64,000 nt of DNA from Brasenia schreberi (taxonomy: Eukaryota > Streptophyta > Magnoliopsida > Nymphaeales > Cabombaceae): contig JAYKKT010000089.1 of NCBI GenBank assembly GCA_036023115.1, positions 18,657,001-18,721,000 of the forward strand, given 5' to 3'. Made by a program: the position numbers and the translations under genes. The notes beneath the pieces were generated by a model. It worked only from the letters and a program-made list of their open reading frames with translations, was not told the DNA's origin and searched no databases. This document shows, in pieces, positions 1 to 11,341 of the stretch; the stretch's first letter is position 1; each line of letters starts with the position of its first letter.

Positions 1-2
1 TA

Positions 3-1235
3 AAACAGTTTTTAGAAAATGGGGGATTCGCCGAGGATGCCACATCCAAAGATAAGGCATTCATAAGCAAGATTTCGACCCGATACACCATTCTAGGTGG
101 GGTTTTATACAAAAAGAGTTTTACCGACATTCTGCTTAGGTGTATCGACCTAGAGGTGGCTAGGATAGTGATGCATGAGTTCCACGATGGAGAATGTGGA
201 GGTCATGTTAATGCCAACATGATGGCAATGAAAATACTTAGAGGGGGCTATTTTTGGTCCACCTTGAAAAAGGATTGTCACGATAATGTCAGGAAGTATC
301 ATCCATGTCAGGTGCATGGGCATGCCATTCATATCCCTTCATCTGCATTGCATTCCGTGGTCAGCCCCTGGCCATTCACCATGTGGGCGTTTGACATCGT
401 AGGCCCAATATTTCCAAAAGCCTCGAATGGGCATCGGTTTATTTTAGCAGCCACGGAGTATTTCTCCAAGTGGGTGGAAGCCATATCCCTAACCAACGTG
501 CTGGGGCAACATGTGGTGGCTTTCATCCGGAGGAATATCTTGGCTCGATTTGGGATTCCACGAGACCTTGTGTCTGATAATGGCACCCCATTCAAGAACG
601 AGCGGATGGTTAAGTTGTGCAACATGTATGGCATAACTCACCACTTCTCTTCGCCCTACTACCCTCAAGGCAACGGCCAAGCCGAAGCCACAAACAAGAC
701 TCTCATTAGCATAATTGAGAAAACCTTAGAGAAGGGTAGGACGTGGCACGAGAAGCTGGATGAAGCCTTATGGGCTTATAGGACTTCCATCCGGACTCCC
801 ACGAATGCCACACCATTCGAATTGGTCTATGGCACAAACGCCATTCTTCCCATTCATACCCAACTGCATTCATTCCATACATCCATTGCACTCGACCTCC
901 CCCTAGAGACACTTTAGCATGCTAGGATGGCCGAACTAGATTTGCTAGATGAGAGGCGACTCCTTGCCATGGATCATGCTCGTGCATACCGGCAAAGGAT
1001 AGCCCGACACTATGGCAAACACATGAGACCTCGCCACTTTGAAGTGGGGGATCTGGTTTTGAAAATCATCCATTATCGTGGACCACATCCACTCGGAAAG
1101 TGGCGCCCCAAGTGGGATGGACCCTATGTTGTACGAGCAACCACCACGAACAATTCGTATTGGTTGATCGATGTAGAAGGTAGGAATTTAGCAGATCCTA
1201 TCAATATCCAATACTTAAAGAAGTATTATGTGTAG
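3..1235 (+). pseudogene. pol, integrase part (TE-1), with premature stop
   Basis: This is the C-terminal part of the Tat-type polyprotein; integrase inserts the cDNA into host DNA. The frame is open from the window edge. The HHCC zinc region begins near HEFHDGECGG, but the first Cys of its C-x2-C pair is Tyr (RKYHPC), where the other copies read RKCHPC. The catalytic core is intact: Asp at 393-395, Asp of SDNG at 576-578, and Glu of GQAEA at 684-686, giving the expected D-x35-E spacing. A GPY/F module (WDGPYVV) follows, and the protein ends KKYYV. A TAG at 915-917 replaces the CAG (Gln) seen in TE-5 and TE-6 and separates the core from the GPY/F module. The copy is therefore defective. There is no chromodomain. 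Confidence 0.95.
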
Positions 1236-2402
1236 GATTTGGATTAAATTCTCGTTTTCGAAAATTTTAGGCATAGCTGCCATGAGACATGAAAATAAGG
1301 TGCAAAGGCAAAATCATATGACCCTGAGTGAGAGAATTCGCACTTGTGAAAGAGTGGTCAAAATTGTGGTTACATTTCAAAATCCTTCTTCTTACAAAGA
1401 AAGGCCTAGTTCAATATAGCAAGATACTTGCAAGTAGTACGTGCTATTTCTAAGTAGGCTGATCTGGAATGAATCGAGTGTAGGCTTGGGATAAGTCCTC
1501 CCCTCTTCTCTTCTACTTCCAAAAGGAAAAACACGGCCCAAACAAAGGGAATTTCCCATTCAAAGTATCTTTCCAAAAGAGAGAAACCAGAATTCAAAAG
1601 AAAAGTCGATTCTCTTGTGAAAAAGAGGGATTAAAGAAAAAATACTCCCAAAGGGAGACCCTCTATGAAAAAAAGGAAAAAGAGGCCAAAAAGCTCAAAA
1701 AGAGCAGTTTTCCGCCTTCTATGCCTTAAACCACGGGACGCTTCAGAAGGGACCGTGGTATCTCTTTCCCCATCCCTGCCTTATCCCAAGCTAAAGCATG
1801 GTTCATTTCGAGGAATCCTAAAGTAAAAATAGGATTTACTTACTTGAATTTCATCTTGTTTGAGAATTCAACATTTCGAGTAAGGCATAGGAATTTGAAA
1901 TAGGCCTTGTTTTCTTATAAAACCTCCGCTAGATAAGCGAGTGTTAAGACTCAAACAAGGGCAAACACGAAGAGCTCGAGATCCTTAGGATCGAGACTCA
2001 AGACAGTTGTCCCTTTTGTAAATAAATTTTGGTAAATAAGTTTTGAAAATCGAACATCGAATAGCATAGGATTCGCTCACTTGGAGCAGCAGGCCTTGTA
2101 AGTCTCTAGAGTTCGACCACATCTGGTCTCTGGGAGGTCGCCACTCTTGGCACCACACCCATGTCATGCATCTACATCCCACGCATGGTACTTGCATAAA
2201 CATAATCCCATTTAGGACCAGATTCCATAGTATATCCCTTTGGCGTGATATCTCCTCCTACCAGAGTTTGTGAATTGAGATTTTGCTAAAAATTGGGACG
2301 ATCCCATATTCTTCGTGGCTAGATCTAGGGAGACATTGAAATGGGTGTTTGTCATCTTTGCCCTTATCCAAATCGATTTGGACAAGGCCAAAGAGGGGCA
2401 TC
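1236..2402 (+). other. 3' untranslated region of TE-1 with polypurine tract
   Basis: No open frame of note. It contains A-rich purine runs (about 1600-1710) and ends in the polypurine tract AAAGAGGGG (2390-2398) followed by CATC and the LTR. The same region follows pol in TE-4, TE-5 and TE-6. In reverse transcription the tract primes plus-strand synthesis. Confidence 0.85.
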
Positions 2403-3636
2403 TGTAAACACCCCGAAATCCCACGAATTTCTTAAACGAATCTGGTTTTATACAAGCAGCCCCAAAGGGCCATTTTTGAGTTTGGAAACCCAGGAGCCTT
2501 CCAAACAAACCCTGTATATATGTTTTAAACTTTATCTTTCAAAAACATATGATATAGCTTTTGAAAACCCTTTTAAAACATGTTTTGAAACCCCAAAGTG
2601 GCTTGGCCCGATCAAGACAGGACCAGGAGAGCCAAGAAGAGCCCGGAACCGGAGCACCTGTCAAGCCCGGCACAACAACTCTTGCATCTGATTCACATCC
2701 CAGGATCTCGAACGTCCCAGACCCTGTTCTTATCAAAAAAGCATTTGAAGTCATCTCCGGAAGGCAGAAACGGAGGCGGACGACTATGTTGGCGAAGACC
2801 CAACGCAGACGGAGTACTGATGCTGTCAGGCCCCGCACGAATCGTCCGTTTCGAACCCAGCTCGAAGGAGTCAGAGTTCAGTTTGGATTGGATCTGGACC
2901 ATATATATCCAGATTCCAATCCAAACCCATATGTGGACTTGGATTTGGATTTGGATCCAGAGATCCAATCCAATATCCATATCCATGGCCCACATCACCT
3001 TCTCATAAATGGAGGTGGGGCCCACTTGAAATTCACGTGGGATATTGGGCATGAGAGAGAGTGGGGGTGAAAAATATCAAGAGTGTTGTATTAAGCTTGA
3101 CTTGTGTGTCAAGTTTGGGTTAATCATGTGGGTTAGCCTAATTGAGTGGGTTTAAGCTTGTAATTAGCTAAAACCTAACCTAGGGCTGCACCAACATGGG
3201 GTGATCAAGGTCTATGGGCCATGCTAAGGGAGCTCCTTCACCTAAACCTAACCCAAAATGCCTAAACCTAGCCTAAACCCCTAATCCACCCCTAATCTGA
3301 ACCTAATCACCTAACCCACTTCCCTAATCCCGGCCTAATCCCAACCTAATCACCTAACCCACTCCCCTAATCCTTCCCTAAACCTAGATTAATTTCCCTA
3401 ATCCTAGCCTAAACCTAGCCTAAACCACCTAACCTAGCTCACTAAACCTCACCCTAAAACCCAACCACCTAACCTAGCCCTAAACCCCTAAACCACCCTT
3501 AGCCCACGATTTTCCCAAACCCCTAGTTTTAAAATATCTGGCCCAACCCCATCCAGCCCACCTTATCTACATACTACCCTACCTAAACCACCTAACCACT
3601 ACCCACAACCCAGCCCTAACCGACCTACCCATCCCC

Positions 3637-3644
3637 TATTTAAA
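3637..3644 (+). promoter_or_regulatory. TATA box of the TE-1 3' LTR
   Basis: TATTTAAA is followed by a C run and GGGCGGG. It occupies the same place in the LTR as TATATAAA in TE-4. Transcription is expected about 30 bases downstream. Confidence 0.6.
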
Positions 3645-4597
3645 CCCCCCTCATTGTGGGCGGGTTTTCTAAGTGGGAACCACCCCTTCCATCCAGCCGG
3701 GTCCTCTCCTTCTCCCATTTCCCATCCAACCGTGACCACTCCCCAGCAGCTCCAGCTCCTCCACCAGCCGCCACCTGCTCCGCCACCTTCCCTCTTCCGT
3801 CCACCACCACTGCCCCCCAGCCGGACGCCACTATCTTCCACCAACTCCACCAGCCGACAACCACCTGCCCGCCACTCTCCCACTCCATCCGCCTCTTCTC
3901 CCCATTCGGTAAGTCCCCCTAACTCCCTCAAAGCCATTCTCTACCACCTCTCCACTCTTAGCCACCCATCCTCCCTTTAGCTCAGCCCCTTTGCCGCCAC
4001 CACCTAAGCCTAGCCGAACCTAGGATAACCCAAGTGGCTGGCCACTACTTAGCCACCATCTCCCATTCGGCCAACCCCCCTAGGTGTCCTCTTTGGCCTT
4101 CCCACTAGCTCACCTTTTAGGTCCAATTTCCCTAAGTACCTAACTTCCCTAGTGACCCTAAGACCCACTTATTCAGCCACTCTAAACTCCCTACTTGGAG
4201 GCGCCACCTACTTGCCACCGGCCCCCTTCGAGGCGTCTATCCCGTGCCCCATTTGCAGCCGGCCAGCACCCTTGAGCACATACCTTCGCGGAGCTCCCGT
4301 TTGCAGCCCAAAGCCAAGGCCACGCTCAAGCAAGACCTCTACGGACCAGCTACTCGTAAGTGTCTAAACTCGGTCTTTAGTCATACACTTGCTTGAAATT
4401 CAATTTGATACGGGGTTGTAATAACGGAGCATAGTCTCCCCCCGCTTGTAATAACGTGGCTTGGCACAACCACACACGTACACTCTCTTAGTCGTGCACA
4501 ATTTTAAACACACACGGGCCTAATCAACCCCTAATATATATAAGTGTACGTATATATTTCATTTCCGAAGGGTTTTGTTTAAGTTGGGTGCGTTGCC

Positions 4598-5106
4598 TTT
4601 CAATTTAAACACTCTCACACACATTGAGCTTTCGCTCTTATTTGAAAGACCCAAGTAAGGGCCGTCCTATACTATTTGGGTTTCATTTCATGTCGTGTGA
4701 GTAAGTCTTTCAATTTAAACACTCTCACACACATTGAGCTTTCGCTCTTATTTGAAAGACCCAAGTAAGGGCCGACCTATACTATTTGGGTTTCATTTCA
4801 TGTCGTGTGAGTAAGTCTTTCAATTTAAACACTCTCACACACATTGAGCCTTCGCTCTTACTCCCAAGACCTTAGTAAAGGCCTTATTGCAGTTATATTT
4901 GGGTTTCATTTATGTCGTGTGAGTAGTACTTCAATTCAAGCACTCTCACACACATTGAGCCTTCGCTCTTACTCCCAAGACCTTAGTCAAGGCCATACTG
5001 CAATTTATATTTGGGTTTAATTTCATGTCGTGTGTGTAAGTCTTTCAATTCAAACACGCACCCACATTGAGCCTTCGCTCTTATTTGCAAGACCCGAGTA
5101 AGGGCT
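4598..5106 (+). repeat. Tandem repeat array in LTR (5 units of about 110 bp)
   Basis: Units start at TTTCAATT-like text near 4598, 4708, 4818, 4929 and 5042. Each holds CACACATTGAGC, then a GAGC-YTTC-GCTC hairpin, then a phrase with either AAGACCCAAGTAAGGGCC or AAGACCTTAGTCAAGGCC, and ends in TGTCGTGTG. The array lies downstream of the TATA box and is therefore transcribed. Confidence 0.85.
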
Positions 5107-5719
5107 CATATACATAAGATATATACATATTTCCCTTCGGTTATTTCCCTTCGGTTATTTCCCTTCGGTTATTTCCCTTCTGTTATTTCCCTTCAGCATT
5201 GTCTTTACATTTCGGGTTTTCCCTTTGGAGTAGCGTGAGTTTGCATTGCATCTACGCCATACCACGAGGTAGGACGCATATTGCATCGAAGCAACCCCCG
5301 CTCGAATTCGCCCATGTAGTGGAGTGTTCATAACACACAAACTAGGCGACCCAAAAAGGGATAAAAGAAAAGACTTAGGCACGTGCAAATCCACGTGATC
5401 TAAAACATGCAATCGCATCTTAAAGACCCGAAATAGACACCTCGAACCGTTTCGTAGACTTTCTCCCCAAAACTCGATTTTTACAAAAGCGTACAGACTG
5501 ACCCTTGCGCATCGGTGCAAGAAGGTCTGCGACGACAAGAGCTCACTTGCTCACAGTCGCCACGTTTAGAAGTCAGTGTTAAATATATCTTCGCTAGCTT
5601 AAGTAAGATAGCTGGCACGCCCTGTTTGTATACATAGGCCTTAGACGCACGATAAGATCCACTCCAAGCCACGAAAGAGGCGAAGAGGCGGGGATTTTCG
5701 CGCGTCTACAAGGGTCATC

Positions 5720-8034
5720 TGTAAACACCCCAAAATCCCACGAATTTCTCAAATCCATCTGGTTTTGTAAAAGCAGCCCCAAAGGGCCATTTTTGAGTTT
5801 GGAAACCCAGGAGCCTTTCAGACAACCCTGTACATATGTTTTGAACTTTATATTTCAAAAATATATAACATAGCTTTAAAAACACTTTTAAAACATGTTT
5901 TGAAACCTCGAAGCAGATTGGCCTGATCAAGACATGACCAGAAAAGCCAAAGAGAGCCTAGAACCGGAGCACATGATAAGCCCGACACAGCAACTCTCGT
6001 AACAAATCCACCACCAGGATCTCGAACGTCCAAGACCCTGTTATCATCAAAACATCATTCGAAGTCATCTCTGGAAGGCGAAAATAGAGGCGGACAATCA
6101 TGTTGGCGAAGACCCAACGCAGACGGAGTACTGATGCTGTTAGGCCCCGCACAAACCGTTCGTTTCGAACACAGCTCGAAGGAGTCAGAATTCAGTTTGG
6201 ATTGGATATGGACTATATATATCCAGATCCCAATCCAAACCCATGTATGGACTTAGATTTGGATTTGGATTCAAAAATCCAATCCAATATCCATATCCAT
6301 GGCCCACATCACCTTCTCATAAATAGAGGTGGGGTCCACTTGAATTTCACGTGGGATTATGGGCATGAGAGAGAGTGGGGGAGGATAAGATCAAGTGTGT
6401 GTTGTAATTAAGCTTGACTTGTGTGTCAAGTTTGGGGTTAATCATGTGGGTTAGCCTAATTAAGTGGGTTTAGCTTGTAATTAGCCAAAACCTAACCTAG
6501 GGCTGCACCAACATGATATGATTAGGGTCCATGGGTCATGCAAAGGGAGCTCCTTCATCTAATCGTAACCAAAAACACCTAATCCTAGCCTTCTACCCTA
6601 ATCCGGTCCTAATCCTACCCTAATCACCTAACCCACTTCCCTAATCCCGGCCTAATCCCAACCTAATCATTTAACCCACTTCCCTAATCCTTCCCTAAAC
6701 CTAGGTTAATTTCCCTAAACCTAACCTAATCCTAGCCTAATCACCTAACCCACCTCACTAAACCTCACCTCAAAACCAACCCACCTAGCTAAACCCTAAA
6801 CCTCTAAACCACCCCACCTAAACCTAGCACACAACCTACCCAAAACCCCTTGTATCTAAAATATCTGGCCCTACCCTAATACCAGCCCACCTTACTACCT
6901 TACCACCATCCCTAGACCACCTAACCACTACCCTAAAACCAGCCCCACCGCCCTTCACAAAAGCTATAACCCCCCCCCCCCCTAGTGGGCGGGTTTTTCA
7001 GCTTTTGGGTCCTCCAATTCCAACTGACCTTCCATCAACTCTCTCACCCACCTTTTCCAGCCCAGTCGGCTCTTCCACCTGCACCACCACCTGCACAACC
7101 ACCGTGCTCCACCTGCTCCACCACTCCCCAGCCATCCATCGCCATCCTCTTCATCCAGCCGAACCAACCAATCCACCAAACCCGGCTGCTCCTCAACCAA
7201 CCGCCGCCTTCCACCACTCGGTTAGTACCCCGTACTCCACCTCACTTCTTCTCCACTCCCCCTCCACTCTCAGCCACCTACACTACCACCACCTTACCCT
7301 AACACCAGCCACCTGCCGCCACCACTCCCATTCGGCCAAGCCTCAACCAACCTAACTACCCGCCACTACCTAGACACCCTAGCTACACCCGGCCACTCCA
7401 CCCAACTCCCTAAGATCTGCCCATATCACCTCGCCACATCCACCACCACCTTACCACATACCCTAGCTAGCTCCCTTCCCATCCATCATTGCCTAACCAC
7501 CCTAGCAGCCTGCCACCACCAAGTCCCCTTAGTCGGCCACTCCAACCGACTGTCACCTTTCCATTCGGCCAGCCACCTGCCAACCTTAGGTGCTCCATTA
7601 GACACTCCCTTAGGCTCCCCCTTAGTGCCATACTCCCTAACCTTATCCTCCCTTAGTGACCCTACTTAGGCGCTTCAGCCCAACACGCCAAAACCAGCCC
7701 ATCCCTAGCAGCCGGCCATCTTCAAGGCACCTCTCCCGCGCACCCAAGACATCCGGCCAGCACCTCTCCTTGCCGTTCAACTTCGCGGAGCTCCCTCTTG
7801 CAGCCCAAGGTGAAGGCCAAGCCCACGCTCAAGCAAGGCATCTTCGGACCAGCTATTAGTAAGTGCCTAACTCGATCCTTAGTTGTATACTTGCTTAAAA
7901 TTCAATTCGATACGGGGTTGTAATAACGGAGCATATTCTCCCCCCGCTTGTAATAACGTGGCTTGGCACACCCACACACACGTGCACTCTCTTAGTTGTG
8001 CATGATTTGGAACACACACGGGCCTAATCAACCC

Positions 8035-8115
<81 letters not shown>

Positions 8116-9041
8116 TTTGACTTGCGTAGGGTTTTGCATAAGTTGGGTGTGTTGTCTTTCAATTCAAGCACTCACACACATTGAGCCTTCGCTCTTATAT
8201 GAAAGACCCAAGTAAGGACCGTGTTATACTATTTGGGTTTAATTTCATGTTGTGTGCGTAGTACTTCAATTCAAGCACTCACACACATTGAGCTTTCGCT
8301 CTTATTCCCAAGACCTTAATCAAGGCCATACTGCAAGTTATATTTGGGTTTCATTTCATGTCGTGTGTGTAAGTCTTTCAATTCAAGCACGCACCCACAT
8401 TGAGCCTTCGCTCTTTTTTGCAAGACCCGAGTAAGGGCCCATATACATACCATATATATATATCTCCCTTCAACATTTACATTGCAAGTCATTTCCCTTC
8501 GGTTATTTCCCTTCGGTTATTTCCCTTCGGCATTGTCTTTACATTCGGGTTTTCCCTTTGGAGTAGCGTGAGTTTGCATTGCATCTACGCCATACCACGA
8601 GGTAGGACGCATATTGCATCAAAGCAAGCTCCGCTCAAATTCGCCCATGTAGTGGAGTGTTCATAACACACAAACTAGGTGGCCCATAAAGGGATAAAAA
8701 GAAAGACTTAGGCACGTGCAAATCCACGTGATCTAAAATCTGCAATCGCATTCTAAAGACCCGAATTAAACACCTCAAACCGCTTCGTAAGCTTTTTCTC
8801 CCAAAATTCGATTTTTAAAAAGCGTATAGACTGACCCTTGCGCATCGGTGCAAGAAGGTCTGCGACGACAAGAGCTCACTTGCTCACAGTCGCCACGTTA
8901 GAAGTCAGAATTAAAATATATCTTCACTAGCTTTGGTAAGCTAGCTGGCATGCCTTGTTTATATAAATAGGCCTTAGACACACGAGAGGATCCGCTCCAA
9001 GCCCTGAGAAAGCCAGAGGCGAGGATTTTCCTGCGTCTACA
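5720..9041 (+). repeat. 3' LTR of TE-2
   Basis: About 3.3 kb with TG...CA ends (TGTAAACACC to GCGTCTACA). It belongs to the LTR subgroup also seen at 18207-21886 and 25560/55387, in which the TATA site is followed by CTAGTGGGCGGG. The TATA site itself is weak here (CTATAAC, about 6970). Only about three of the 110-bp repeat units are present (about 8156-8440). Confidence 0.93.
8038..8114 (+). repeat. (AT)n microsatellite
   Basis: About 77 bases of alternating A and T within the TE-2 LTR, between the ACACACACGGGCC motif and the 110-bp array. At the same place the LTR at 18207 has about 29 bases (20502-20530), and TE-4 and TE-5 have only a few AT steps. It is a local length expansion. Confidence 0.95.
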
Positions 9042-11341
9042 GGAAGAAGTTTTTCATTTCGCACTTGCCAAATTTTCAAAACTTGGTTTATAACAAGGAG
9101 TGAATCTCCAAAGACCTCGATGCATGATGCCCCTAGAATTTTTGAAATCCTTAAGCCTTGTATGAGTGCTTCATACTCAGCTATGTTATTGGAACATTCG
9201 AAATCTAGGCGAATTGCTATGGGGATCTCACCCTTTTCAGGGGATATGAGGATGACCCCTACACCAGCCCCTCGTTGGTTTCGTGCCCCATCGAAGTGCA
9301 TCTTCCACACTTGGTTTTCGAAAGAGTTTGCCAAAATGTGGTTTTGAAATTGGTTTTGCAATATGCCTTCATCTGGTATTTCACTAAGTGTGGGATATGC
9401 GTCCTCTAGGGGGAACTCAGCCACGTAGTCTGCTAGGGCTTGCCCCTTAATAGAGATCTGATGATGGTATTTCAAGTCATACTCTATTAGAAGGAGTTGC
9501 CATTTGCCCAATCTACCAGTGAGAATGGGTTTTTCGAACAAATGCTTGATTGGATCAAGCTTGGACACTATCTAGATCTCATGATCTATGAAGTAGTGTC
9601 GAAATTTCTGGTATTCCCAAACTAGGGCCAAGCACATCTTCTCCATGGCTTGATAATTCCTTTGATAAGCCAAGAGAGTTTTCGAAATATAATAGATGGC
9701 ATACTCCTTGTGGGTGTCATCCTCGTATTGAGCCAACAAAGCTCCCAAGGCATTCGCATGCACGGAAATATAAAGCAGAAGAGGTTTTCCTTGCTTCGTA
9801 GGATTTAAAACAGGGGGATTAACTAAGTATGCCTTTAGTCTTTCAAATGACTTTTGGCAGTCGTCATCCCATGAAAATTTCATGCCCTTTCTCAACAACT
9901 TGTTGAAGGGTTCGCATCTAGTCGCTAGGTTTGAGATAAACCTATGAATGGATTGCAATCGACCTTGAAGGCTACGAATCTGCATGAGATTGGAGGGTGG
10001 AGCCATGTCTATGATGGCTCGACACTTAGATGGGTCGACTTCTATGCCCCTTTGGCTCACCATAAAGCCTAAGAGCTTTCCGAACTGTACTCCGAACACA
10101 CACTTCTGAGGGTTTAGCTTTACTTTGTAAAGTCTAAGCCTTTCAAAAATCTTTTGTAAGCATTCGATATGAGTGCATCGAGTTTTGGATTTTGCCAAGA
10201 GATCATCCACATATACCTCTACGAGCTCATGAATCTGATCATGAAAGATCGTGGTCATGGCTCTCTGGTATGTGGCGCCGGCATTTTTCAAACCAAAGGG
10301 CATGACTGTATAGCAGTACGTGCCCCATGGGTTTGTGAAAGCGGTCTTACCTTGATCTCGTGGGCTTAGTTTGATTTGATTATACCCTAAATAGCCATCC
10401 ATAAATGAAAACATTTTGTGATTTGCAGTACTATCGACTATCAAATCTATGTTTGGTAAAGGATAATTATGCTTTGGAGTGGCTTTGTTCAGGTTTCTGA
10501 AATCGATGCATATTCGAATCTTCCCATTGGTTTTTCAAACAACAACTATATTGGATAACCAATCAGAATACGCAATGGTTTTTATAAATCTGGCTTTTAA
10601 CAGATCTTCTAAACCCTCTTTGACTTGTGTGTGTACATTCGGATGTATTTTCCTAAGCTTTTGCTTTATGGGTTTCACATCCGCATCTAAGGGAAGACGA
10701 TGTTCGACAATACTGGGGTCTATGCCCGGCATGTCTTCATATGTCCATGCAAACACATCTAAGTAGGTTTTTAGAAATGCAATGAATGATGACCTTTCAT
10801 GCTCATGCAAACATGCGCCTACCTTAATGAGTTTGGGCTTTGAATCACTCCCTAGGTTTATCTCTGTGAAATCTCCTCCTACTGAATTTGAAGGCTTTTC
10901 AAAATCGAGAATTTTATGAAATTCTGGGAGCTCAGAAGTGGGATCTTCCTCAAGGGGATCCACCTCTGGGCTTTGATCATTCTCGAGGCTTATAGATCTT
11001 AGGGAATTTGATGCATGGATTTTCAAAAGACCTGGTTTGACACTCAGAATTTCTATTGATTTCGAAATTTTTGGTCTGGTTATACGGATAACGTTTCTTT
11101 CGAAATCTTTTTCTTTTTCCAAATCCTTACCAGGAGCAGCTATGTACAAAATCTTTCTGGCATTTTGTAAATTTTCGATTTTTTTGTTATTTTGTAAAAC
11201 GAGTACTTTGGGAACTGTACAAACTATTCTTTTTTTGAGTTTTTCATTTTCCAATGTTTTTGGCTTGTGTAATTTTTCTATTTTTTTGGATTTCAAATTT
11301 TCAAATGTTTTTGTATTTTTGATAAAGGGATCTTCCATCAT
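9042..11341 (-). pseudogene. pol (RT - RNase H - aRNase H, truncated) of TE-3
   Basis: Starts with two ATGs at 11341 (MMEDPF). A lysine-rich N-terminal stretch comes first, then the Tat-typical FAWTYEDMPGIDPSIVEHRL. RT follows with MPFGLKNAGATYQRAM and the catalytic YVDD at 10202-10213. Next comes the native RNase H, whose usual first Asp region reads YISVHANALGALL and so looks degenerate. The archaeal-type RNase H (FDGARNQRG, NIAEYEAL, FGDSLL) runs until NEKLLP, where TE-2 begins. There are two in-frame stops: TGA at about 10535-10537 where others read CGA (Arg), and TAG at about 9569-9571 where others read TGG (Trp). The frame is otherwise continuous. Integrase is not in the window. Confidence 0.93.

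Larger units (their letters stand above)
1..5710 (+). mobile_element. TE-1: 5'-truncated (by window) Ty3/gypsy Tat-type LTR retrotransposon
   Basis: The window opens inside pol of a + strand element. It holds the linker before integrase, integrase, a 1.17-kb 3' untranslated region, a polypurine tract and the 3' LTR, which ends in TACA at 5710. The next nine bases, AGGGTCATC, closely match the end of the family's polypurine tract and lead straight into another LTR. I infer that TE-1 inserted into the polypurine-tract region of TE-2, with AGGGT (5711-5715) as the right target-site duplication. Its 5' LTR should lie left of the window, preceded by AGGGT. Confidence 0.93.
2403..5710 (+). repeat. 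3' LTR of TE-1
   Basis: About 3.3 kb, bounded by TGTAAACACC and GCGTCTACA, so it has TG...CA ends. In order it holds a TGGATT-rich palindromic stretch (about 2885-2995), a CCTAA-rich region (about 3170-3500), a TATTTAAA box at 3637-3644, a CT/CCA-rich leader, two TTGTAATAACG copies, a tandem 110-bp array (4598-5106), TTATTTCCCTTCGG repeats (about 5131-5195), paired CACGTG, and terminal hairpins. It belongs with the TE-5 LTRs by the TATTTAAA box and matching text. Confidence 0.95.
5711..9041 (+). mobile_element. TE-2: polypurine-tract remnant plus 3' LTR
   Basis: 5711-5719 reads AGGGTCATC, one base different from the last nine bases before the LTR in intact copies. The LTR follows at 5720-9041. 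No primer-binding site follows 9041, so this is a 3' LTR, not a 5' LTR. The flanking 5-mers TCATC (5715-5719) and GGAAG (9042-9046) do not match, which rules out a solo LTR. The body of TE-2 should lie left of TE-1, outside the window. Its right end abuts antisense pol of TE-3, so TE-2 inserted into TE-3. Confidence 0.85.

Noticed and set aside
1236..2402. An env-like or extra gene after integrase, as in some Athila and Ogre-type elements.
   Set aside because: The 1.2-kb region after pol has only short frames that are not kept between TE-1, TE-4, TE-5 and TE-6, and no signal peptide or membrane segment.
2561..3070. Open frames of 100-197 codons in the first kilobase of each LTR, on both strands (for example 2561-3070, 40867-41460, 52026-52619, 16439-16933).
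   Set aside because: They recur only because the LTR recurs. Start points, lengths and frames differ between copies, the text includes low-complexity DLDLDLD / WIWIWIWI from the TGGATT repeat, and no domain is visible. They lie upstream of the TATA box.
3170..3500. True interstitial telomere.
   Set aside because: CCTAA-type units are irregular, with CCTAATC, CCTAGCC and CACC mixed in. There is no run of exact CCCTAAA, and the block is part of every LTR.
3654..3980. Proline/serine/threonine-rich open frames just after the LTR TATA box (3654-3980, 19435-19839, 42045-42395, 53204-53545) and their glycine-rich antisense partners.
   Set aside because: They arise from the CT/CCA-rich leader, are read in two or three frames at once, and lack a common start codon. 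A short leader peptide cannot be excluded but nothing supports one.
4598..5106. Possible CRISPR array from regular 110-bp repeats with a short constant hairpin.
   Set aside because: The whole unit is repeated, without unique spacers, and it lies in a plant retrotransposon LTR.
5720..9041. TE-2 LTR as a solo LTR.
   Set aside because: The flanking five-base sequences do not match, and the left flank is polypurine-tract text, which fits a 3' LTR of a cut element.
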